From: Blasia pusilla
Lineage: Eukaryota; Marchantiophyta; Marchantiopsida; Blasiales
Direction: 5' to 3'
DNA: 64,000 nucleotides
Assembly: GCA_050084515.1 (NCBI GenBank)
Contig: CM114272.1
Location: 10,664,001 to 10,728,000, forward strand
The position numbers and the translations under genes are program-made. Numbering within the stretch: the stretch's first letter is position 1; every line of letters starts with the position of its first letter. Below, piece by piece: positions 37,561-49,590 of this stretch. Under the pieces are notes generated by a model, which ran no database searches, had not been told where the DNA came from, and saw only the letters and a list, made by a program, of their open reading frames with translations.

Positions 37561-37769
37561 TTCCACCCCTTGTAATGAGCTCAATGGCTACCAGGACGGT
37601 AGAGGAATCGTTTGGGGGCGAGGAGAGTAGTATTTTGTATCCTTGGAGTAAATGGGATGTAATGGCTGGGCATGTGGATTTGGTTGCTCATGCTGGTGGA
37701 GGAGTTATTTGCTCAGATGATGGTGTAGCTAAGGGTGTACCATCTTGTGAGGGGGTTGCGTAGCAGCCA

Positions 37770-38605
37770 ATGGCATCATCCTCTCCCTCTAGTGTGCCAG
37801 TGGAGGAGACTTGGGAGCCATTATTTGGGCCCAAGCTTACGGGAGGTGAGAAACGACGCTTGACACAGTTCCTACGTGCTTATAGGAGTTGTTTTGCCTT
37901 TAGCATGAAGGAGTTGGGTGCTTTGGTTGGACCCGGTATACGGATTGATTTGGCTAGTGATACGCCAATTTTCTGTCGTCCCTACCGATATAGTGATATG
38001 GAGAGGGACCTCATTCAAAGTAGGACGTTGGACCTTTTGGAGGCTAGATTAGTGGAGTTGTCGCATGGAGAGTATGCATCAGCCAATGTCATGCCTGCTA
38101 AAAAGGATATGCATGGCAACTACACGGATAGGCGGATGTGTGGAGATTACCTTCTTATCAATCGGCAAACCAAGACCGATAGGTATGCCATGCCTACACC
38201 TGAGGAGATCTTTGATGTGGTGGGACAGGCAAAGATTTTCAGTACTTTGGATCTTCGGGCAGGATACCATCAATTTCTGATTCGGGAGAGTGACAAGGCC
38301 AAGACAACATTTTGGGGTGTCAACTCTCATGGCAAGGATTGTTTGTACCAGTGGAAATTCTTACCCTTTGGATTGAAGAATGCACCAGCCGAGTTTCAGA
38401 GAGTGATGGACAGGATCCTAGCAGGGTTGGATTTTGTTTGGTGTTACATTGATGATATCTTGGTGTTCAATAACACGGTGGAGGAGCATCAGATACATTT
38501 GCAGATGGTGTTTGAGCGGTTGAAAGCTCATGGTCTACGTTTGCATCCAAGAAAGTGTAAGTTCTTCCATGAGGATGTTGAGTACTTGGGTCATGTGATC
38601 TATCC
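37770..38605 (+). pseudogene. reverse transcriptase, gypsy copy 2
   Basis: One open frame of about 275 residues contains all landmarks. FCRPYRYSDMERDLIQ is the primer grip entry. RMCGDYLLINRQT and FSTLDLRAGYHQFLI hold the first catalytic Asp, and LPFGLKNAPAEFQRVMD follows. YIDDILVF is the YxDD catalytic motif. HGLRLHPRKCKFF and EYLGHVIYPG then follow. The frame shifts near 38605 into the thumb. This is the best preserved part of the element and would allow phylogenetic placement. Confidence 0.93.
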
Positions 38606-39267
38606 AGGTTCAGCAAGCAAAGGTGGAGGCTATTGCACTTATTCCGCGTTCGGTAGATGTGAGTAGAGTTCGGGCATTCATGGGATTGGCGAACTACTAT
38701 CGGAGGTATGTGAAGGGATTTAGTGCTATGGCAAAGCCTTTGAACCAATTGCTGAAATCAGATCAAGAGTGGCACTGGGGAGATGATCAGGAGAGAGCTT
38801 TTGTGGAGCTTAAGGCCCAGTTGGTGGCGGCGCCTATCTTTAGGAGACCTATCAGAGGACGCCCATTTCAGTTACATACTGATTGAAGTAGGTTGGGACT
38901 TGGAGCGGTGTTGACACAACATGATGATGAGCACATGGAGTTTGTGGTGGCCTATGCAAGTCGTTCGAATAATGTAGCGGAGTCGCGCTATACTTCATAT
39001 GAGGGAGAGTGTTTGGCAGTAGTGTGGACTGTGGCAAACTTCAGGTGTTACTTGTTTGGCATACAGTTTACCCTTGTTACAGATCACCAGCCGCTCAAGT
39101 GGTTGATGGAGTCTGACAAGCTTACAGGGAAGCTTGCACGGTGGGCTCTTATCTTACAGGAGTATGACTTCCAGGTGGTACATAGACCTAGAGTTGCCAA
39201 CCTTGATGCTGATGGGTTGAGTAGGAACCCATGTACTAGCCAAGAGGATGCAACTGGGGCTAGATAG
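38606..39267 (+). pseudogene. RT thumb and RNase H, gypsy copy 2
   Basis: VEAIALIPRSVDVSRVRA and FMGLANYYRRYVKGF begin the thumb/tether. The RNase H catalytic Asp lies in LHTD, directly followed by TGA (38884-38886) where copy 1 has TGG for Trp. GLGAVLTQHDDEHMEFVV, SYEGECLAVVWTV, DHQPLKWLMES and ANLDADGLSRNP complete the domain. The final Asp is in DADGLS. Confidence 0.9.
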
Positions 39268-39289
39268 CATGGCGAGGTTGATGAGGAGA

Positions 39290-40700
39290 TGGTGCCAGGT
39301 TGGCATGCATCCGCCTTTTTATGTTGGTTAGGGGTGGACTCTAGTATGGAGGACCACATGACATCTTACTCTAGTCAGAGGGTAGATGGCCAGCCTTCAG
39401 ATCCTAAGGTTGGAGATGGTTGCACAGATCAGCGTGATATTCATGATGATGCGTTGGTGTTGGAGTTCCTACGGACCAGTAGGGTGCTAGGCATAGTGAG
39501 TGCCAAGGAGCGAGACCGTGTTCTTCAACGTGCTAAGAGGTATCGATTGGAGGGAACACATATTCTCCGTGTGTGGGAGGATGGTAGAGTATGAGTAGTG
39601 CCGCATTTGGCTCAGAGAGAGCGCATTGTGTGACATGCCCATGAGGAGTTGGGACATTTTGGGGTAAAGCGTACGTATAGCTTACTCCTTGGTCAGTATT
39701 GGTGGCGTGGCATGCATACTCAGGTGCAACAGTTGGTGTCACGTTGTATGGTTTGTGACCGGGTGAGGGCATCATTCAATGGCCCTACACCACAGTTACA
39801 TCCCTTGCCTATTATGGGGTTGGGTTATCGTTGGACTGTGGACTTTGCGGGACCGTTACCGTTGATTGTACGAAATCATCGATATGTGTTGGTGATGGTG
39901 GAGCACTTCTCCAAGTGGATTGAGTTGGTGGCATTACCTGACAAGGCAAGTGAGGGAACGGCGTACGCGTTTCTTGATAGAGTGTTTAGTCATTTTGGTG
40001 CACCAGCTGAAGTGCTGACCAACCAGAGTTTCATGGTGAGTTTCAGGTCTTGTGTGACAAGGTGTTGATTGATCATCGGACCACGTCTCGAGATCATCCA
40101 GAGGGGGATGGTTGGGCTGAGCGTGTGGTTGAGACGGTGAAGAGGGCATTGCGCAAGTATGGCCTATAGAAGGGGCATCTTGGAGACTGGGATATTCAGC
40201 TCCCATGGTTAACCATGGGGTATAGGTTTAGTCGCCAAGCATCCTTGGCTTCCTTCTCACCTTATTTTTTGTTGTACGGCCGAGATCCAGACTTGCCAGC
40301 AGCAATTCGTCGGGAGTCTAGTGAGGTGGTGAACCTTGATGACCCTGAGATGTGGATGAGGGTGTGTTCTCAGTGGGCAGAGCTCTTTCGGAGAGTTATG
40401 CCAACAGCCTTTGAGAATCTTGACATTGCTCAACATAGAGATACGTTGCAGTATGCAACCATTTGGGGTGGAGGTTATCGACCATCGATTCGTAGGTTCC
40501 ATGTGGGGGACTATGTCTATTTGCAGCACATTGCACCAAAAACCTTGGATGTGACGGCACGCCGCACTATTTTACGAGTGCGCGAGGTGTTAGCTTCTGG
40601 AGTTCTCATGTTGGAGGGTCGTGATGGAGTTGTTTGGAAGGACCATGTGCGTAATTGTGCGCCATGTCATCTTCTAAATGTGGATGGTACTGTTGATCCA
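39290..40700 (+). pseudogene. integrase, gypsy copy 2
   Basis: The zinc domain reads HAHEELGHFGVKRT, then CMVC. The core has WTVDFAGPLPL (first Asp) and FSKWIELVALPDKA. The second catalytic position is Asn (VLTNQ, codon 40021-40023). The Glu is in GWAERVVETVKRALRKYG. The C-terminal domain reads GDYVYLQHIAPKTLDV, with RTILRVREVLASGVLMLE and VWKDHVRNCAPCHLLNVDG. Frameshifts lie near 40050 and stops near 39594, 39632 and 40168. Confidence 0.9.
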
Positions 40701-40709
40701 AGCTTAGCC

Positions 40710-40871
40710 ATGATACGTGCTAGCTTGAGGTGCATGTTGTGTGGGTCTGCTGGTAACGCAGCCCGTATGTTGGTGTGTGATCGATGTTCTAGGGGTTGGC
40801 ACATGATGTGTTTGACTCCAAGTATGGATGTTTTTCCTTCTGGAAGGTGGGTTTGTCCTCGATGTATTTAG
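40710..40871 (+). pseudogene. PHD finger at the end of the gypsy copy 2 polyprotein
   Basis: The finger is complete and in frame with the integrase tail: CMLC, CDRC in MLVCDRCSRGW, WHMMC, then GRWVCPRC before the TAG stop (40869-40871). All eight metal ligands of a C4HC3 finger are present. The integrase tail plus finger frame is open for 218 codons (40215-40871). PHD fingers read H3 tail states; use in integration targeting or in guiding the methyltransferase is inference. Confidence 0.92.
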
Positions 40872-41040
40872 GAGAGGTAGATGACTTGATCTTTGCATGA
40901 TATGGATTACAGATGTGCGACTAACGATGGGGCAACCTAGCACCCGGCCTTCTGATTCGTGCACCCACGAAGGTGTGTAGCATGTAGTAGATGTATTAGA
41001 TGTATAGGGCTACTTGGGAGTTGGAGGGACCTAACCATTA

Positions 41041-41055
41041 GTTAGGGGGGGCAAG
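41041..41055 (+). promoter_or_regulatory. polypurine tract, gypsy copy 2
   Basis: GTTAGGGGGGGCAAG directly precedes segment A of the 3' terminus, the position expected for the plus-strand primer. What follows is segment A, not the TGTC element start, which is unusual. Confidence 0.65.
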
Positions 41056-41635
41056 TTGTGGTACACTTATGTTTGTGGATGCTCTCGTCTATGTTATGTA
41101 TGTATGTGAGTATGGTATGTCAGCGATGTATGTTGTATGACGACGTGGATTCGCATGACAGCTGTCATGACCATACAGATTATGTCGTAGAGTATAGTGT
41201 GCTAGTAGAGGCCATACCTTATGTAGGACCGTAGTGGCTAGGTAGAGATGCGGTTTCATACATAGGGTTGGGGGTTACTCTGTTGGGGTGACTTTCCCAG
41301 TAGGGCCCGCTCTTAGGTTGGAGGATATAGTGTGGAGTGGATCCACAGAACAATCAGTTCTTTCACTTGAGCCTGTTGCGTTGGGAGTTAGCCTTGGTAG
41401 TGAGTAGAGCTCTTGGCTATGGTGTTTCTCGCAAGCTTCGACCTAGATTCTCCCATCGTGGAGTGGGTTTGGCTCGATTGTATGTGATTCTATACGTGTT
41501 TTATGACATTAGGTCTTTCACGAATTTCAGTTGTGGTACACTTATGTTTGTGGATGCTCTCGTCTATATTATGTATGTATGTGAGTATGGTATGTCAGCG
41601 ATGTATGTTGTATGACGATGTGGATTCGCAGGACA
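41056..41635 (+). repeat. compound 3' terminus A-gc-B-A' of gypsy copy 2
   Basis: A (41056-41160) and A' (41531-41635) are 105 bp direct repeats starting TTGTGGTACACTTATG and ending in GACA. The bases gc (41161-41162) and B (41163-41529, matching the 5' terminus) lie between. The join is GACAGCTGTC, as in copy 1. The outer edge is proven by the AATT duplication and the restored hAT frame. Confidence 0.9.
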
Positions 41636-44187
41636 AATTCCTTCTCACAATTTTTGCAATTTACAGAGAAGTGTTTAAATGCCATTACTAACAATCTTTT
41701 GGAGTTGATCAAGGACTCGCGACTAGAGAGTTCAAAGATGGTGGCTTTTGGATCAGACGGAGCCTCAAATATGGTAGGTAGTCAGAATGGAGTAGCATTT
41801 CAGTTGAAGTTGAAGGCAAACCCTTTTTTGCTCTATGTACATTGCGTTGCACATAGGACCAATCTTGCTTCTTTTAACAGCAGCCAAAGGACCAGGTTGT
41901 AAAGATGTATCTATAGAGATTGATTCCATATTGAATTCTGTAGTTGGATACTTAGAAGGTCCTCAAAGAGGAAGTGTGCTCTTGCAATTTTGCAAGAGAA
42001 GTTGAATGACTCTCAGAAGGTCATGAAGAGATATCATAAAATTCGTTGGTTGTCTCGATGGCAAGCCGTGACTACTTTGTGTGACTCCCTGGAATCTGTT
42101 CTCGCCTATTTTAGGGATATTCCCCACTCTGAAGATGATGGTAATGCAACTAACATGTACAACAAGCTGAGATCATTTGAAATGATCTATGAGTTGTACT
42201 TTTTGGCAGACATATCATTTATCCTTGCTAATTTGAGTAAGGTTTTTCAATACAAATTTGTAGATGTTAGTACTATTGGTAGTATTGTGAATTTTGAGTT
42301 GGCCTCTATTACAATGAACTTTGTAATGGAGAATCATGACTTGAATGCTTCTACATTCTCTAAAGAAACAGGTTATCATCTCTTACCTGATTTTAGACCC
42401 CCTTGTGGATACTTGAAACAATTGCAATATGAGATTAGGGGTAGAAAGTTCCATAGCATTGAAATGTTGAGAGATCGTACGGGCAAGGATTTATAGGCTG
42501 CTCTAACTTTCCAGAAGAACTTTTCTGAGAACGTATGTGTAGCCTTACATGATAGATTTAGTGACAATAGTTTGATATGTGCAATAAAAATTATGAATCC
42601 TCTTCATATGCCCTCAAGGTTAGTAGGGTTGAATAGTTGGGGTTGCTAGGAAGTGGATGATCTTTGCGCATATTTTGGAAGGGAAACGCCTTTGAGGAGT
42701 CACTTGCAACCAGCTCTTGTGAATTCAGCAAATATGAAGTTTGAGTTTCAATCATTTAAGCTCATGGCCACCACACAATAGAAAGATAGAAACTTTGGAG
42801 ATTTGTGGGCAATGGTAAGTTGGAGCCCATCTCTGCAATGTAAGTTCTCTAATTTGCTTGATTTAGATAACATTGCTAGGGTACAATGTGTGAGTACTCC
42901 AATTTGTGAGAGAGCTTTCTTTGTGCAGAATTTGATCAAGACAAAAAGTCGTCATCGATTCACGACTAAGCATTCAGATGTTGTTCTCAGGATAGCTTAA
43001 GAGGGTAAGATCCTTGATTATGAGGATTTGTTGGTAGAATCAATAATCCTTTGGAAAAATTCTATTAACTTTAGATATGTGTATTCTAATCCAGAGAGAT
43101 ATGTGAATGGTAAGGATGATACTCCATTTGTCGCGCCCCTACTCTCCTTGAACGTCAATCTTTAGTGTTGCGGAAGCGTGCGTTCAGTAGGTCACGAACT
43201 CATCGCCGATCTGCACCCAAACACGCACTCTCGTTAGTCGGGTTTGGGCCAACCGGCGTTCCAACCCACCGAGTCCTCAATTCGGCGTCTCATCAAGCTC
43301 AACCTTCCTTAGTTCCTAGCTTCCAAAACATGGGAAGTCCTTCAAGACTTGGAACAGACTTCCTGATTAGTCCAGGGATCTGAAACGGCACTTGCACGCC
43401 TAGCGATCCCAACTATTGAACGGTCCTCGTGTGAGTTCCGAACCGAGACCCAAGTAATTGAGTCGCGGCGTGAAACCCAAGAGGGATGTCTAAAATCGCC
43501 TCAATAGACTTGGTGTAGGTTTTCCAACCCAACGCCTAAACTCGCGTTCCGTTCCATGCCCTTCAGCCGCCCCGCGGCGCCCAAAGTGGGGTTTGGGTTC
43601 CAAGCACTCTCGGAGACCTTCCCCCTTACTAGTACTTCTGGGGTTCTCCAATAACCCCTCCCCTTTGGGAAAAGAGGGTCGGGCCCTTCATTGTGGCCCT
43701 CAACCCGACTCCACTTACAGTCGTTTTCGGGTTTATCTCGGCCGCTGCTTATGCGTTTGCAGCGATCTTTGGTGCGTTTTGACCGGCTCTCCATAAGCTT
43801 TCCAACGCACCCTTATTTGCTCCAAACGCATCTAGGCGCTAAAAGTTATGGCCATAAATACATTCGGAAACTCTCAAACGCTAGTGGCGTTCCAAATCCG
43901 GATCTTCCTTTTGGCAACCCACTTCCTAGACTGGACTTCTTCCAAGTCTCATTCCGCGTTTGGTCCAGGTTTTTGAGTCGCGACCATCACATCTAAAACG
44001 CGACTTCTCGCTCGCGTCTCGTCTCTTGTCTCCTCTTTGAGACAACTCCAACGCGCAAACCATCTTAGCGTGAGCCCGCTAATGTTCCGATGTTCCGCTT
44101 GGCACTTGTTTGGTCATGAGGGTCGCGACACCATTGGAGGTTGCAAATGTAGAGGATTCTCCAAGTGCCCCAATTTCAAATGTTTAG
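41636..44187 (+). pseudogene. hAT-like transposase, 3' part (interrupted by a solo LTR)
   Basis: The frame resumes as NSFSQFLQFTEKCLNAIT, then MVAFGSDGASNMVGSQNG (second catalytic Asp region) and LYVHCVAHRTNLAS. A frameshift at about 41890 leads to KRYHKIRWLSRWQAVTTLCD. The C-terminal dimerisation block reads CERAFFVQNLIKTKSRHRF, followed by TTKHSDVVLRIA. Stops near 42495, 42650, 42780 and 43000 show decay. The solo LTR occupies 43129-44130. After it the frame continues to TAG at 44185-44187. Confidence 0.85.
43129..44130 (+). repeat. solo LTR, family S, copy 1 (target duplication CCATT)
   Basis: 1002 bp starting TGTCGCGCCCC and ending GGGTCGCGACA, flanked by CCATT at 43124-43128 and 44131-44135. 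The hAT frame (DDTPLEVANVED) is restored when it is removed with one duplication. No internal retrotransposon sequence remains, so it arose by LTR-LTR recombination. Related LTRs lie at 52931-53785 and 53921-54914. Confidence 0.92.
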
Positions 44188-45330
44188 TTGGTGGGAAGAG
44201 AGAGATGTGATAGGTCCCTTTCATAATACATTGAAGATTTGTTCTAAATCTTGAATTTATTATGAAGGGGTAGGATCCTTGGCTCCCGGTTGGGTGGAGG
44301 CCAGGCCAAGTTTAATTCGTGCCAAAGATGTTACATGTGGGTTATAGCAAGGGAGGAAAGAGTTTAGGGACCCAAGGAGATGGAACCGGGAATTAGAAGA
44401 ATGGAACATGGAGTGAGTGTAGGAACTGCTTGAGCAAGAAATAGCAAAGGTGAAAACTGTACAGAGGCAACAAAAAAATTTAGCCGGTTGATATTTTGGC
44501 TGCGGGAAATTTTCCGGGGTTGTCTGAAAAGTTTGTGAAATCTACCGGGAAATTTTTTTTAATTGGATAATCACTGGAAAATAAATAAAATCTGAGAAAT
44601 TAGCTGCCTAAAAAAATAGTTGCCTTTTTTTCCCGACTAACTTTTCCCAAAAACCGTCGTACCTAAAAATTTACCGGCAACCAGCGGGTTTCCGCCAAAA
44701 AGCTCCCCGGACCTTGTTGTATAGTCAAAACTTGCTCGCTTCCTAATAAGGGCACTCAAACTCAAGTTCTCCTTTGCTCATTAAGGTTCGAGACTTCACT
44801 CGGTCTAACATGAGTATACAAGACTTGTCTTAATATCAAGATAGAGATTAATCTTGATTATTTATACTTTTATACAAATTCAAAAGGAAATTCTTCTACC
44901 CTTAAACTCGTATGGAGAACACTCTCTAAAAATAAAAAAATGTTCTCTAAATAGAGTAGATTTTGCATGTGTCAAAGTGCTTCCTCTGTACATAGGATCC
45001 TCCGCCATCATACTATCAAGGGGGTAAGTTCATTTTGAGGACCAATGACATTTATAAAATTTGTCTTTGAAATCAGAAAATGAAGATTTCTTTATTTTAT
45101 CCTATACTAAACTAAAAATAAATTTCAATAAATGAATTATTTTAATATTTTCCATTTATAAATTTATTAATAATTGATTAGATATAATTTTTAAAATCCC
45201 AATGAAATTAATTTTTAAAATTATAACTAATTTAATGCATTTTTAGGGAAAAAATTTAAAGGTAATATTTGGACAAAATTATTCTTCCAAATAATAAAAA
45301 AATTTATTTTTATATAAGTACTTTTCACAT
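44188..45330. other. no gene recognised
   Basis: Contains a block rich in CCGG/TTTCCCG phrases (44480-44705) ending CGCCAAAAAGCTCCCCGGACC, a phrase that recurs in diverged form at about 49896 and 50134. AT-rich sequence follows from 44850. Confidence 0.5.
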
Positions 45331-45869
45331 TTGATTAGGAGGACATCTTCATTTCGAAAAAAAATTGATCAAATGAAGTTATTAATGGAAAGATGGATAT
45401 TGGAAAACAAGGAACTTCTTTTCTCCCAATTAATGATAACAAAAATCGTTTCATTCCGAATCCACCATTTCCATCGCACAAGAGAAACAATTACTAGTAT
45501 ATTGAAGCTCGTGATGAGGAGTATACAAACCCGTATACAAACATCCACAGAACGATGTCGTAAAATTGACTTCTTGACTAACTGCATCTTGTCAGCAACG
45601 GCAACACCTCAATGATCCATCATGCGATGAGAAGTAGAGCGGCCGGTCTATCTGACTCTAAACACCCAGCATCCGAAGCGTTCATAACACTTATCGCATA
45701 CATCGACCGTCTTAAGGGATTCGATCTCCATCGTTTGGACATGGCTTCCTATCTCATGTATGCGTGGATTTCGTCATTTCTTTGCGGGGACTTTCTTAAT
45801 TCATACATGGCAGAGAGGATTGCTTGGAACCCCACGCCCAGCAAGCCTCCTGATTCGTGGATATTTTAG
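45331..45869 (+). CDS. short unrecognised frames
   Basis: Two adjoining frames (45331-45615 and 45612-45869, 94 and 85 codons) overlap by four bases. The second, with HPASEAFITLIAYIDRLKGF and MASYLMYAWISSFLCGDF, has protein-like composition. No family is recognised. They could be chance frames or a fragment of a host gene next to the ankyrin gene, which is convergent. Confidence 0.2.
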
Positions 45870-46294
45870 TTGGGTTACATCCGTGCTGCTAACTATGGCT
45901 TTCCTATCCGTGTGAAAGTTGAGGTATTCCTGCGAAGCTCTAACGGTCGGTCGCGTATCTCGCCATTTTCAACAAGAAGACAACTGGATTCAAAAACGCT
46001 TCCACGAATGACGAGGCGAGAAGTGACGGCGCGAACTAAAATTTCGTAGGAGCGGTCCACGGAAAGGAGATTCCGTGAAGTATAGCACTCTCCCACTTCG
46101 TCACATCCGCACTCCTCCTTTTCTTTAGATTGGTACACATTCCTCGAGAGGTGTCGACCAGCACATTCGGATCCAGCGCAGTTTCTCGGCAGCCGTTTCC
46201 CACGTCATCGACGGCCTCAAGCTGCTTGAGAGTCGCGCATCGCACAGCGGGTGAGGAAGACTTGTAGCCAGTGTTCGTACGTTGGAAGCGGCGA

Positions 46295-47812
46295 TCAACT
46301 TATGAGATACTTTTGCTGTTCTCGTCTCCTTGTGGAGCGGGGGAGAATCATGGCATCCTCCATGCGCTTCCACCAGGTGGGGCGAATCAAAAACAGCCTC
46401 CAACAGAACCACAGCAAAATGGCTACGCATAACAGCCCTCCCAGGGAAACCGTAACTATGATATTGGTCTCATAGCGCATCAGTGGCGGAAGAGATGCGA
46501 ATCCCGCAGCGGCGAAGGCGCCGAGCACAAAGAGAATCGAGAGGATGAGAAGGTTGCACGTGAGAACGAGGGATTTGCGCACTTCCCTCACTTCTGCTTT
46601 GATGAACACGTCCGGCATAGGTAGCACGCTGCCTGCGCCTGCGATCACAGTGGCTATGGCGCAAAAGAAAGACAAGCTGTTGAACACCCAGAAGACCCGC
46701 ACGCTCATGGACTGATCCACAGCGACAAAAGACCGATACGTATCAGGAGGTGCGGCCGGATCGGTCGACGGGAATTGGTAGTAGGTCGTGTACCCGAGAG
46801 GAGGTTGAAGCCATCCTCCGAACGTGACGCTGGCGATGAGAGCTGCACCCACCAGTATGGCATTTGCAGCGTCCACATACACTTGTCGATCCGCTGAGAG
46901 TCGGCTAACATACTGCTGCACGTCTGCGCGCTCGAGTAGCAACTTCTGGATCTCTTTCTTCTTCATTTCCACGGCTATTTGGAGTGCGGAATGGCGGTCT
47001 ACATCTTCTTCGTTTGCCCTAAGCTCGGGATGTCTCAGGAGGATTTTCACGCAGTCTACTTGCTCGGCGATGGTGGCATAATGCAGCGGCGTTTGTCCAT
47101 CGCTGTCTCGAGCATTGATGTCGGACCATCGCCAATGCAAACCGGAAGATCTAGTGAGTGCAATCAGCAGACTTGCCAATCCCCCGAACGCTGCCCTATG
47201 CATGAGGGTGATACCGGACTTTTCACCGCCGCCGATGCTTTGGCATTCCACCAATATGGCCTCGATTTTTGCAAACAAGCTGTTGAGCCGGTCTCTGTTT
47301 TCGCCTTGCCCTTGCTTCCAAGCGTGATCCACCTGCTTCACGAGCTCGTCAATTTGCAGCTCGCAGTCGAAATTATCTGTGAGCTTGTGAAATATGTCGG
47401 TCAACTCATGTGGAAATACAGCTAGCTGTGCACTGAGAGAGCAGCTCGAGCAGACAATGTCACTAAAGAGCCTGACCTCTGCCGGAACTCTGCGCGTTGA
47501 TAATCGAGTAACCTCATCTTCGAGCTTGGCCGAAGCCTCCCACAAGACTGACCCGAAACGCGACTCATTTGCATCTCCCTCAAACCCATCTTCGAGGAGA
47601 TTCCCTGCCATGTCTTTACCCATTCTAAGTCGATGCTCAGCCCATGACTCCTTGTTCAGGCGCAAAAGCTCCACCATGATCCCAAATTCGTCGAACTCGT
47701 TCGATTTTTTGTACAGAAACCCATTTTGCAGGATGAAGTCCGCCTTCTTTATGAGTTGATCAAACTCCGATAAGGTGGATGCCATTTTTCCAGAGGACCT
47801 GAACGTTTCCAA
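46295..47812 (-). CDS. ankyrin-repeat protein with C-terminal PGG-type four-helix membrane domain
   Basis: 505 codons, intronless and unbroken. Residues 1-200 are helical and charged. About 205-300 hold ankyrin repeats (GITLMHRAAFGGLASLL, DGQTPLHYATIAEQVDCVKI and HSALQIAVEMKKKEIQKLLL). About 315-475 form a PGG-like domain: a first membrane segment (ANAILVGAALIASVTFGGW) with QPPLGY where the family usually has NPPGG, then three further hydrophobic segments. A basic tail follows. Proteins of this class sit in plant membranes and often act in stress or defence signalling; a role here is unproven. An alternative start is the Met nine residues downstream. It is the only clearly intact gene in the window. 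Confidence 0.9.
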   Translation of the reverse strand: METFRSSGKMASTLSEFDQLIKKADFILQNGFLYKKSNEFDEFGIMVELLRLNKESWAEHRLRMGKDMAGNLLEDGFEGDANESRFGSVLWEASAKLEDEVTRLSTRRVPAEVRLFSDIVCSSCSLSAQLAVFPHELTDIFHKLTDNFDCELQIDELVKQVDHAWKQGQGENRDRLNSLFAKIEAILVECQSIGGGEKSGITLMHRAAFGGLASLLIALTRSSGLHWRWSDINARDSDGQTPLHYATIAEQVDCVKILLRHPELRANEEDVDRHSALQIAVEMKKKEIQKLLLERADVQQYVSRLSADRQVYVDAANAILVGAALIASVTFGGWLQPPLGYTTYYQFPSTDPAAPPDTYRSFVAVDQSMSVRVFWVFNSLSFFCAIATVIAGAGSVLPMPDVFIKAEVREVRKSLVLTCNLLILSILFVLGAFAAAGFASLPPLMRYETNIIVTVSLGGLLCVAILLWFCWRLFLIRPTWWKRMEDAMILPRSTRRREQQKYLIS

Positions 47813-49590
47813 GCGCGGAGGGCACCTGAAGCGCTATGTTCAGGAAACTTGTCAAAACATTGTCAAACTTTGTGAAGTCGAGCAGATTCTTCTCTTTGGG
47901 CCTCCTATGGGATGTGGTCTAAATCGTTCAATTGAACGGTCCATCTATTTGGCTGTTGCATCACGAGCTTTCTGCAAAACTCTGCAAACAGAAGGCGCGT
48001 GATAATTGTTTACACTCTCAATTCACGATTTGGAGCACTGAAAATGCACACCCTATGCGCTTGGATCTGATGACTTCTGCAATAAGTGACATTGGCAGTC
48101 TAGTTCGTTGCAGTGCCTGCAAGACACAATATGAGCACAAGGCATGGACGCGAGGGTGTGTGTGCGCGCGTGAGACAGAGAGAGAGAGTACTCATTAACT
48201 AGTGCCTGTCACAGCCTTGCGACCATAGACCCCGCGTCTGGTTGGAGACTGGGATGAGGGGGGAGAGAGAGAGAGAGAGAGTTACCCCATAAATTCTGTG
48301 AGACACCTGTAATTGGCCACCAATTCAACTCATCGTAGTCTCCTTCGTGGGGCGTGGGAGAAGCTCTTGGACCAGTCCAAGTTACCAAAATTGAACTCTA
48401 AAATGCACTCCTTACTCTGTTAATAGAGAACCGCTTCCTTTGTCGGAACAACTTGCTCCGCTGAGAAACCTGTAGAGTGCAATCTCAAAGACAGACTTGT
48501 TCTCCTGCTAAGTGCGTTCAAACGTCAAGGAGCTTTCAATTTGCCCTGCTTTTGTCAAATATAACCTAAGTCCCATCGCGTCCACACAGAGCGAAGTTTA
48601 CCATCCTGTGAGCGTGCAGGTCTACAACTTTGGCAACATATCTGTCTCCACACCTTGGATTGGGGAAAGAGCGTATAGGGCAAACTTTTCCAATTGAACA
48701 CATCTACCTTTTCCTCGCGTTGCGGACGCACTACCTGACACTCACGTAATCTTTGATTTACTTCGAGCGCACGAGTCGCAAGTACCTTTCAATTTCACCC
48801 GTCCACCTGTCCCCTGCGGCCTCGGCTACTTCAACCCCACGCAACTTCCGCTGTTGTGACCTGAAGCGCTCATTCGGAACGCAATCTTGTCTGTTCCTTT
48901 GGTATCTACATTCCGGGACCTCTTCCATTCGGTCGAATCCTTTTCCGCTTCGTCAACATTGACTGAGTAGCATCTTTTAGGTTCTTACACTATGCCTCCT
49001 CCCATTCTCATGTCCTCTTTTGCCTCTACTGGTCCACATTTCCCGCTTCTACCCAAATTCATGAATGTTGGCAACCACCTCATCTCCCCTAGAGTCACCT
49101 CGTCTCCTAAGTCTGCAGATTCCTAGGGATATTTGATTTGATATCTTTAATCAAAGTTTGAGAGCACGCAGCTCCTAATATTTGATTCTACTCAGCGACA
49201 TATAAGTCCAGTTCTAGACTGCCAAGCGATTGTAGGCTTCAAATTGAGATACACACTTTTGCCACTGCCTACCTCGCACATCTCGTGCACTGACGGCGCG
49301 TTTCCTGCACATTGTGAGAATCTGAAACCGCGAAACCTGTGGAATCGATGTCCACTGTTAATGTCCAGCCTCCTCACGGATTTCCTCTTCTATCTCCTAC
49401 AGTCGTCCTTTCGCAGTCCGAGACGTGCCCTGTAAACTCTTCACGATGTCGTCCGAGGCCTCTATATCCCCGGGAAAAGTGCACACAGTTTATGCACATC
49501 TGCAAATTTAGTCACGGCAAACAAGTGACCCCGTTTTTCCGTCTGACTATTTTATGTTGGCTCCTGATCTACTTCTTTCCCGGAACTTAC
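47813..49590. other. upstream region of the ankyrin gene and beyond, no gene recognised
   Basis: Contains short GA tracts at about 48177-48189 and 48263-48281, which in plant promoters often lie close to transcription starts (the ankyrin gene is divergent from here, on minus). 48300-49590 has only short frames with no recognised domain. Confidence 0.45.

Noticed and set aside
46824-47425. Plus-strand frames of 85, 148 and 70 codons
   Set aside because: They are antisense shadows of the intact ankyrin-PGG gene.
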